Shown here: positions 58,691 through 64,000 of the stretch, in pieces
Position numbering within the stretch: position 1 is the first letter of the stretch
Layout of the letters: the number at the start of each line of letters is the position of its first letter
Origin: Piscinibacter sp. HJYY11
Lineage (GTDB): Bacteria > Pseudomonadota > Gammaproteobacteria > Burkholderiales > Burkholderiaceae_C
Direction of reading: 5' to 3'
Length of the DNA: 64,000 nt
Assembly: GCF_016735515.1 (NCBI RefSeq)
Contig: NZ_JAERQZ010000001.1
Coordinates: forward strand, 1,426,001 to 1,490,000
The notes under the pieces: generated by a model
Database searches by the model: none
Told to the model about the DNA's origin: nothing
The model's input: the letters and a program-made list of their open reading frames with translations, nothing else
Program-made: the position numbers and the translations under genes

Positions 58691-59479
58691 ATGAACGACA
58701 CCACCCGATCCCTCGCCATCGTCACCGGCGCCTCCTCGGGCATCGGCCGCGAGCTGGCATTCGAATGCGCCCGCAACGGTTTCGACCTGCTCATTGCCGC
58801 CGACCAAGGGCCGCTGGAAGAAACCGCCGACGCCCTGCGCGACCTCGGCGTCTCGGTGAGCACCGTGACAGCCGACCTCGCGACGCCTGCCGGCGTGGCC
58901 TTGCTGATCGAGCGCATCGGCGAGCAGCCCGTCGACCTGCTGCTCGCCAATGCGGGCCATGGCCTGGGGCGCGCTTTCCTCGACCAGGAGTTCGCCGACA
59001 TCCGGCACGTGATCAACACCAACATCACCGGCACGCTCGACCTGCTGCACCACGTGGCCCGCCGCATGCGCTCGCAGGGCCGCGGACGCATCCTCGTCAC
59101 CGGCTCGATCGCCGGGCGCATGCCAGGGAGCTTCCAGGCCGTCTACAACGGCACCAAGGCCTTCATCGATTCCTTCTGCTTCGCCTTGCGCGACGAGCTG
59201 AAGGACTCGGGCGTCACCGTCACCTGCCTGATGCCCGGGCCAACCGACACCGAGTTCTTCGAACGCGCCGACATGATGGACACGGATGTGGGCACCGGTC
59301 CGAAGGCGAGCCCGGCCGACGTGGCAAAGGCCGGTTTCGACGCGATGATGGACGGCGAGAGCGACGTCGTCGCCGGCTGGAAGAACAAGCTTCAGGCGCT
59401 GATGGCGAACATCACGCCGGATGAACTGCTGGCGCGGCGGCACCGCAAGATGGCGGAGCCCGGATCTGCGCGGCACTGA
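58691..59479 (+). CDS. Short-chain dehydrogenase/reductase
   Basis: A 262-residue classical SDR. TGASSGIGRELAFECARNG binds NAD(P), NAGHGLGRAF is the NAG motif, GSIAGRMPGS supplies the catalytic Ser and YNGTKAF the Tyr-x-x-x-Lys pair (here YNGTK). The C-terminal part (MPGPTDTEFFERADMMDTD) fits the DltE/YqjQ-like subgroup. Substrate unknown. The ATG at 58691 has AGGAG at 58681-58685. It is divergent from the low-complexity protein gene and convergent with the TetR gene across a terminator. Confidence 0.9.
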   Translation: MNDTTRSLAIVTGASSGIGRELAFECARNGFDLLIAADQGPLEETADALRDLGVSVSTVTADLATPAGVALLIERIGEQPVDLLLANAGHGLGRAFLDQEFADIRHVINTNITGTLDLLHHVARRMRSQGRGRILVTGSIAGRMPGSFQAVYNGTKAFIDSFCFALRDELKDSGVTVTCLMPGPTDTEFFERADMMDTDVGTGPKASPADVAKAGFDAMMDGESDVVAGWKNKLQALMANITPDELLARRHRKMAEPGSARH

Positions 59480-59494
59480 TGCCGCCCAATGACG

Positions 59495-59528
59495 AGAGGG
59501 TCAGCCGCTGCTCGCGCGCTGACCCTCT
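59495..59528. terminator. Hairpin between SDR and TetR genes
   Basis: AGAGGGTCAGC (59495-59505) pairs perfectly with GCTGACCCTCT (59518-59528) around a 12-nt loop. The following bases are TCGG, so the T tract is short; it lies between convergent genes. Confidence 0.65.
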
Positions 59529-59553
59529 TCGGCACTGTGGGCCCAACAGCTCG

Positions 59554-60255
59554 CTACCGAACGCGAGCCTTGGGGCGTTTGCGGGTCTGCTCCAGGCCGG
59601 CAGCCAGCATCGTCGCAAGTTCAGTGCACTGCGCCTTCACGACCGAGGGGTGCGTCACCAAGGTGTACTGCTCGTCGATGACGAGCATCGCCAAGCCATG
59701 CATGGCGCTCCACAGGTTGAACGTGAGGCCCTCGATGCCAGAGCTGTCAAGCTTTGCGCGCTCAAGCATGGCCGAAAAAATAGCATGCAATTCCTTCAGG
59801 GCATGATGCGACGCACTGCGCAGATCCGCATAGTCGTCGCGACGAAGGTTCTTGTCAGCGAACATCAAGCGAAACAGGTGCGAGTTCTCCACCGCGAAGC
59901 CAACATAGTTCTGGAAGATGATCTCCAGCGTCTCGGCGATCGAACCCGACAAAGTCGCCTGGCTCTTGCGACGCTGGCCCAGCAGCACGAAACCCTCGGC
60001 CGCGAGACTCGCCAACAGATGATTCTTGTCGGCGAAGTGATTGCGAATCGCTGCCTGGGAAACGCCGGCAAACTGGGCACAAGCTCGCAAGGTCACACCC
60101 TCGATGCCGCTGGTGCGCAAAAGGTGAGACGCACCGACGAGAAGCGCTGTGCGCAGGTTGCCGTGGTGATACCTTCTTTTCTTCTCGCCGGTTGCCGGCT
60201 CGACGGTCGGGCGGGCAGCGGAGCTGGTCGTTTGCTTGCGTCGGGCAGTTGCCAT
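59554..60255 (-). CDS. TetR-family transcriptional regulator
   Basis: A protein of about 233 residues with a TetR DNA-binding domain: HHGNLRTALLVGASHLLRTS, GIEGVTLRACAQFAGVSQAA and IRNHFADKNHLLASLA. The long Lys/Arg-containing N-terminal arm (MATARRKQTTSSAARPTVEP) precedes it. The C-terminal ligand domain (WSAMHGLAMLVIDEQYTL) resembles the TetR_C_33-type. The start is uncertain: ATG 60255 or ATG 60282, both without a clear ribosome binding site. It lies just downstream of a carotenoid-oxygenase-type gene on the same strand and may regulate it and the aldehyde dehydrogenase, as in many catabolic clusters. Confidence 0.88.
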   Translation of the reverse strand: MATARRKQTTSSAARPTVEPATGEKKRRYHHGNLRTALLVGASHLLRTSGIEGVTLRACAQFAGVSQAAIRNHFADKNHLLASLAAEGFVLLGQRRKSQATLSGSIAETLEIIFQNYVGFAVENSHLFRLMFADKNLRRDDYADLRSASHHALKELHAIFSAMLERAKLDSSGIEGLTFNLWSAMHGLAMLVIDEQYTLVTHPSVVKAQCTELATMLAAGLEQTRKRPKARVR

Positions 60256-60376
60256 GGACAAGAGCGGGCTGACAGCGGTCATGTCAGCGTCGTTACGGGC
60301 GATCGAGCATTTTAGTGTCGCGCCCAACAATGCATTCATTGCACACATTCAACGGGCAACGAGATCGCCCTCTCCG

Positions 60377-61957
60377 CTACGGACGACCAGCGTGCTCCAG
60401 TTGTGCCACCTTCTGGGTCGAGAGCCAGCATGCGTGCACACCAAACGGCACGCGGGCAGGCAGGTGGACGCGTGCGATCTCCGTCATCTCCTTCGCAGTG
60501 AAGATGACCAGGTCAGCACTCTCCTCCTTCATCAGCAGGTCGACGATGTAGCCATCGTCTTCATCTTTGCCGCCCTCTGCCGGAACGAACAGGGGCTCGC
60601 CACCCAGGAACCCGCTGTAGTCAAGGTACTGAAGTGGCTTCTCTTCCAGGAGGTCGTACTTCTGCACACCGCGACCCATGTAGCCGCTGCTCTCGTCGAG
60701 CAGGTAGGCATAGCGGCTCGGCTTGCCCGAGTACGCGAGGTTGATGGACGGTCGCTCGTAAGCACCCTCAAGCAGCACCCTGTCGTCCACCACCTTGCCG
60801 CTCTCGAGGTCGAGCACCCACTTGCGGAACTTCGCAGGGGGCTCCTCCGGGCTGTGGATGGGCAGGTGATCCGGGTACGCCTCGAACATGGGCGCAAAGA
60901 GGACGATCTGGTCCCTGCCGTCCTTGGAGCGCGTTTCCCAGCCGTTCACCATGTGCCAGATGAATCCGGGGTGGTCGCACGTGAACCAGCGGACGGCTTC
61001 GCCAGGCGACGGGAAGCGGTTGATGACACCCCAACGCAGCGGGTACGACGCGTCGAAGTGATAGATGCTCGAATGCGATGTCAGCCGTAAGCGCGAGCTG
61101 CGGATGGAAGTGTCGGGGAAGATGAGGAAGCGATCGGTGACGATGAAGTCGTGCAAGTAGGCCATGGCATCTTCAGACAGGGGCTGCTGATGCACCAGCT
61201 GGTGGTCGACCAGTCGACCGTTCTCGAGGCGCGAATAGAACACCCCGTGGTTGGTGCGATGGATGCTCAGGTTGTAGAACGTGTTGGTTGCCTGATCGAT
61301 GCGTGGGTGAGCCGTGAAAGGGCTCTTCAATGCGCCGCCCCAGTTCTCGAGCTTTCCGGTGCCGTCGAACACGACATTGCCACCCTCCAGCCGGCTGTTC
61401 AGCGCGAACGGATAGGCAGTCTCGTTCAGACAGTAGATCTTGCCGCCGTGGAAGTGCACTGCGGTGGATGCGGTTGACAGCTCGAGCGGGTCCAGCGCCG
61501 GCACCAGGCCGCTTGCCTTCTTGCTCTCCACGAGTTGAGCCTTGGCCATCGAGAGCTGGCCTCCGGCCACGAGGTCCCCCACCTGCATGTACACCTCGCC
61601 GCCCGCTCTTTCCTCCGCCTCGTAGCGAGGCGTGCGAAGAAAGAAGTTCGAGTAGGTGATCTCGCCGTCCTTGAACTGGATTTGGTGGAGCATGCCGGCA
61701 CCGTTGAAGGGGTGCAGCCGGGCCGTGGTCTTTTCGAACTGACGGTTCGCACCGTTGCGCAGGTAGATGCCCTTCAGATCGGTTGGCACGACTCCGGTGA
61801 CCTTCGCGGGCACGTGCCGGTGCTCCTTGCTGACCGGCTCATAGCCTCGCACGTTGTACGTGCTGGTCTGGTTGTGTGCGGCAATGCCGAGGCGCTCATA
61901 GAGCGCCCTGTCTTCGGCGCCGAAGACGGGCTCTGCCAGTGCTGCTGTGTCGCTCAT
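60377..61957 (-). CDS. Carotenoid-oxygenase-family protein (carotenoid/stilbenoid cleavage dioxygenase)
   Basis: A 526-residue Fe(II) dioxygenase of the seven-bladed carotenoid oxygenase fold. The four iron-binding histidines lie in FTAHPRIDQ, YLHDFIVTD, WHMVNGWE and VPFGVHACWLS. The N-terminus has YLRNGANRQF and LHPFNGAGMLHQIQF, typical of the family. Members cut double bonds of carotenoids, lignostilbenes or phenylpropenes to aldehydes; an aldehyde dehydrogenase gene lies 132 bp upstream on the same strand, so the product is probably oxidised next. No signal peptide. The start at 61957 has GAGAGGTG upstream. Confidence 0.9.
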   Translation of the reverse strand: MSDTAALAEPVFGAEDRALYERLGIAAHNQTSTYNVRGYEPVSKEHRHVPAKVTGVVPTDLKGIYLRNGANRQFEKTTARLHPFNGAGMLHQIQFKDGEITYSNFFLRTPRYEAEERAGGEVYMQVGDLVAGGQLSMAKAQLVESKKASGLVPALDPLELSTASTAVHFHGGKIYCLNETAYPFALNSRLEGGNVVFDGTGKLENWGGALKSPFTAHPRIDQATNTFYNLSIHRTNHGVFYSRLENGRLVDHQLVHQQPLSEDAMAYLHDFIVTDRFLIFPDTSIRSSRLRLTSHSSIYHFDASYPLRWGVINRFPSPGEAVRWFTCDHPGFIWHMVNGWETRSKDGRDQIVLFAPMFEAYPDHLPIHSPEEPPAKFRKWVLDLESGKVVDDRVLLEGAYERPSINLAYSGKPSRYAYLLDESSGYMGRGVQKYDLLEEKPLQYLDYSGFLGGEPLFVPAEGGKDEDDGYIVDLLMKEESADLVIFTAKEMTEIARVHLPARVPFGVHACWLSTQKVAQLEHAGRP

Positions 61958-62089
61958 CGTTTCACCTCTCTCATATTGGATGGCGCAGGCGCGCCCTTGG
62001 GGTCGTCATGCGCCAGGAACCGCGGTGGCAGGCCCAGGTCGCATGTGTTCATTGGGTGACGTGACAGGCCGGCGGCCTGCCTGGTAGCG

Positions 62090-63565
62090 TCAGAGTTGAA
62101 TGCAGACGGACTTCGACTCGGTGTACATCTCGTACGCAGCAGCCCCCATCTCGCGCCCCCAACCCGATTGCTTGTAGCCGCCGAAAGGCATTGCAGGGTC
62201 CATCACATGGTGGCAGTTGACCCACACCGTGCCGGCGTGCAACGCACGCGCGACGGCATGAGCCTTCGACACGTCGCGTGTCCAGACGCTTGCGGCCAGG
62301 CCATAGACGCTGTCGTTGGCCATGGCAACCACTTCGTCGATCTCCTTGAAGCGCGTGGCGACCAGCACCGGCCCGAAGATCTCCTCCTGGACCACTCGCA
62401 TCTTCTGGTTCACATGAGTCAGGATGGTCGGGCGGTAGAAGTAGCCCGGTCCACCCACCGCGTCGCCACCGACCGCCACACCGGCGCCTTCCTTCTTGCC
62501 AATCTCGACGTAGCCAGCAACGCGCCGCAACTGCTCTTCCGACACCAGCGGGCCGATCTGCGTTGTGGGGTCCAGACCCGGACCGGTCTTGAGAGCCGCA
62601 GCCACCGTCGCCAGTCGATCGATGAACTTGTCGTAGATCGACTCGTGCACGTACAGCCGGGAGCCCGCCGTGCAGATCTGGCCCTGGTTGAAAAAGATCG
62701 CGTGCGCCGCCCCGGCGACGGCCGCGTCGATGTCCGCATCGGCCAGCACGATGGTCGGCGATTTGCCGCCAAGTTCGAGCGAGATGCGCTTCAGCGTGTC
62801 GGCGCCCGAGCGCACGATGGTCTTGCCGACCTCCGTCGACCCGGTAAACGCGATCTTGTTGACCTCGTTGTGGCCCACAAGGGCGGCGCCGACCACGTGG
62901 CCCAGCCCCTGGATCAGGTTGAGCTGGCCGGCGGGCACGCCCGCTTCCTGCGCGATCTGCACCAGTGCGGCGGCCGTCAGAGGCGTCTGTTCGGCCGGCT
63001 TCAGGATCGATGCGCAACCGAACGCCAATGCCGGAGCCACCTTCCAGGCTGCCATCAGGAGCGGAAAGTTCCACGGCACGATCTGCCCGACCACGCCGAT
63101 GGGTGCACGCTGGGTGTAGGCCAGAAACTGCCCCTGGGGGCGGTTTGCCAGCGGGATCTGTTCGCCTTCCATGCGCATGGCCCAGCCGGCCATGTAGCGG
63201 AACACGCCTGCCGAGGACGGGATGTCGGCCATGCGGGCAGCCGTCACCGGCTTGCCGTTGTCGACCGATTCGAGGGTCGCCAGCTCTTCGCCGCGGGCCT
63301 CGATCAAGTCAGCGATGCGGTTCAGGACGCGCGAGCGCGCCGCTGGCGGTACCTTGGTCCATGGCCCGTGCTCGACGGCCAAGCGGGCGCTCTTGACTGC
63401 ACGGTCCACGTCTTCCGCGTCGCCGGCGGAGACCTGGGCGAAGGCCTTGCCCGTGGCCGGGTCGATCGTCTCCATCGTTCTTTCGGACGCGGAGTCCACC
63501 CATTCGCCGTCGATGAACTGCTTGAGCGGAGGAAGTTTGAGGTTCGGATGAGACATGGCGGTCAT
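62090..63565 (-). CDS. NAD(P)-dependent aldehyde dehydrogenase
   Basis: A 491-residue ALDH. APIGVVGQIVPWNFPLLMAA binds the cofactor, FTGSTEVGKTIV marks the dinucleotide site, LELGGKSPTIVL holds the general-base Glu, and FFNQGQICTAGSRLYV holds the catalytic Cys. The C-terminal MPFGGYKQSGWGREMG is standard for the class. The gene lies just upstream of the carotenoid-oxygenase-type gene and could oxidise its aldehyde product to an acid (for example an aromatic aldehyde). The start at 63565 (MTAMSHPN) is chosen; ATG 63556 is also possible. Confidence 0.93.
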   Translation of the reverse strand: MTAMSHPNLKLPPLKQFIDGEWVDSASERTMETIDPATGKAFAQVSAGDAEDVDRAVKSARLAVEHGPWTKVPPAARSRVLNRIADLIEARGEELATLESVDNGKPVTAARMADIPSSAGVFRYMAGWAMRMEGEQIPLANRPQGQFLAYTQRAPIGVVGQIVPWNFPLLMAAWKVAPALAFGCASILKPAEQTPLTAAALVQIAQEAGVPAGQLNLIQGLGHVVGAALVGHNEVNKIAFTGSTEVGKTIVRSGADTLKRISLELGGKSPTIVLADADIDAAVAGAAHAIFFNQGQICTAGSRLYVHESIYDKFIDRLATVAAALKTGPGLDPTTQIGPLVSEEQLRRVAGYVEIGKKEGAGVAVGGDAVGGPGYFYRPTILTHVNQKMRVVQEEIFGPVLVATRFKEIDEVVAMANDSVYGLAASVWTRDVSKAHAVARALHAGTVWVNCHHVMDPAMPFGGYKQSGWGREMGAAAYEMYTESKSVCIQL

Positions 63566-63592
63566 CTGCAGGTTGAGAACCGGGACGGAGGC

Positions 63593-64000
63593 TCACACGG
63601 GCTGCGGGTTGCCGAAGGGAACCCAGCTCTCGCCGTTGAAGCGCTGCAACCACAGCTTGTCGTACAGCTCGTGGTTGGTCGGCGTGGTGTTCAGCGCGAT
63701 ACCGGGCAACATCGTGGTGGTCCGGAAGCCCTTGAGATCACGCGCGTTCTTCATGATGTTCTCGCGCGTGAGGTCGTCGCCGCAGCGGCGCAGGATCTCC
63801 GTCAGGATCTGCGAACTCGAATGCCCGGATGCGATCAGCTGGTCGTTGGGGTCGTGGCTGGGCAACCTGCGCTTCACGAAGTCGCGCAGTTCCACGATGG
63901 ACGAGTCGGTGTTCCAGCGTGGGTCGGACGGCGACTTCGCCACGCCGATCGAGATCGCACCGATCACCTTGTCGGCGCCGGCCGGTCGCAGGATCGCCTG
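63593..64000 (-). CDS. Periplasmic substrate-binding protein of a branched-chain amino acid-type ABC transporter, C-terminal part (cut by window edge)
   Basis: The last 135 residues of a Leu/Ile/Val-binding-protein-like (type 1 periplasmic binding) protein; the N-terminus lies beyond the window. Visible segments are AISIGVAKSPSDPRWNTDS, ASGHSSSQILTEILRRCG and DLTRENIMKNARDLKGF, typical of the end of Leu/Ile/Val-like binding proteins in catabolic operons. It is 27 bp upstream of the aldehyde dehydrogenase gene on the same strand, so the two are probably co-transcribed. The context suggests uptake of the substrate broken down by the dioxygenase and dehydrogenase, but this is inference. Confidence 0.85.
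   Translation of the reverse strand, partial: QAILRPAGADKVIGAISIGVAKSPSDPRWNTDSSIVELRDFVKRRLPSHDPNDQLIASGHSSSQILTEILRRCGDDLTRENIMKNARDLKGFRTTTMLPGIALNTTPTNHELYDKLWLQRFNGESWVPFGNPQPV

Overview
The window is GC-rich chromosomal DNA. Its gene order and families (a CitE-like lyase beside acnB, a Bug-type TctCBA transporter, two aconitases, HxlR and SPINDLY-type proteins) point to a betaproteobacterium of the order Burkholderiales, probably the Rubrivivax/Leptothrix/Rhizobacter group. The taxonomic placement is an inference from family content and gene order; no rRNA gene is present to settle it.

Layout. 1-6.8 kb is core metabolism: the end of a CitE-like gene, a small exported protein, acnB, sbcB (reverse strand) and serC. 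Between sbcB and serC lies a 270-bp composite of two inverted, structured palindromes. 7.2-20.6 kb holds two forward-strand genes for very large proteins (3152 and 1272 residues) built almost wholly of Ser/Thr-rich octapeptides and ending in the same EF-hand-type calcium domain. The larger has a 576-bp (192-residue, 24-octad) higher-order repeat. 20.6-21.9 kb is a divergent oxidoreductase/HxlR pair. 22.0-25.2 kb carries three forward glycosyltransferase genes, one a GT11-FkbM fusion. 25.3-38.1 kb is one reverse-strand run: a GT41 (SPINDLY/OGT-type) protein glycosyltransferase gene, then ABC, HlyD and TolC genes of a type I secretion system, then a dTDP-3-acetamido-3,6-dideoxyhexose pathway (WxcM/FdtA, FdtC, FdtB) and further transferases.

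38.3-45.1 kb: a CheW-type protein with duplicated sensor modules, a tctCBA tricarboxylate transporter, and a reverse-strand XRE/AbiEii-like toxin-antitoxin pair whose promoter is bracketed by a perfect inverted repeat. 45.2-64 kb: acnA, an AlkC-type DNA glycosylase, a 23-residue hydrophobic peptide, a second amino-sugar gene pair, a Spx/ArsC-like protein, a lipoprotein, a large-subunit catalase, a nuclease/phosphatase, an MFS transporter, a low-complexity Gly/Gln/Tyr/Arg protein, an SDR, a TetR regulator, a carotenoid-oxygenase-type enzyme, an aldehyde dehydrogenase and the end of a periplasmic binding protein.

How the parts may work together. The strongest candidate for an undescribed system is the 7-38 kb locus. 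It joins two giant Ser/Thr-octad proteins with C-terminal features typical of type I secretion substrates, a complete type I exporter, a soluble GT41 glycosyltransferase encoded just upstream of the exporter genes, and sugar-nucleotide and glycosyltransferase genes. I infer a cell-surface or released, calcium-binding, possibly glycosylated repeat protein. Secretion by this exporter and glycosylation are hypotheses from gene neighbourhood and sequence character, not shown by the sequence.
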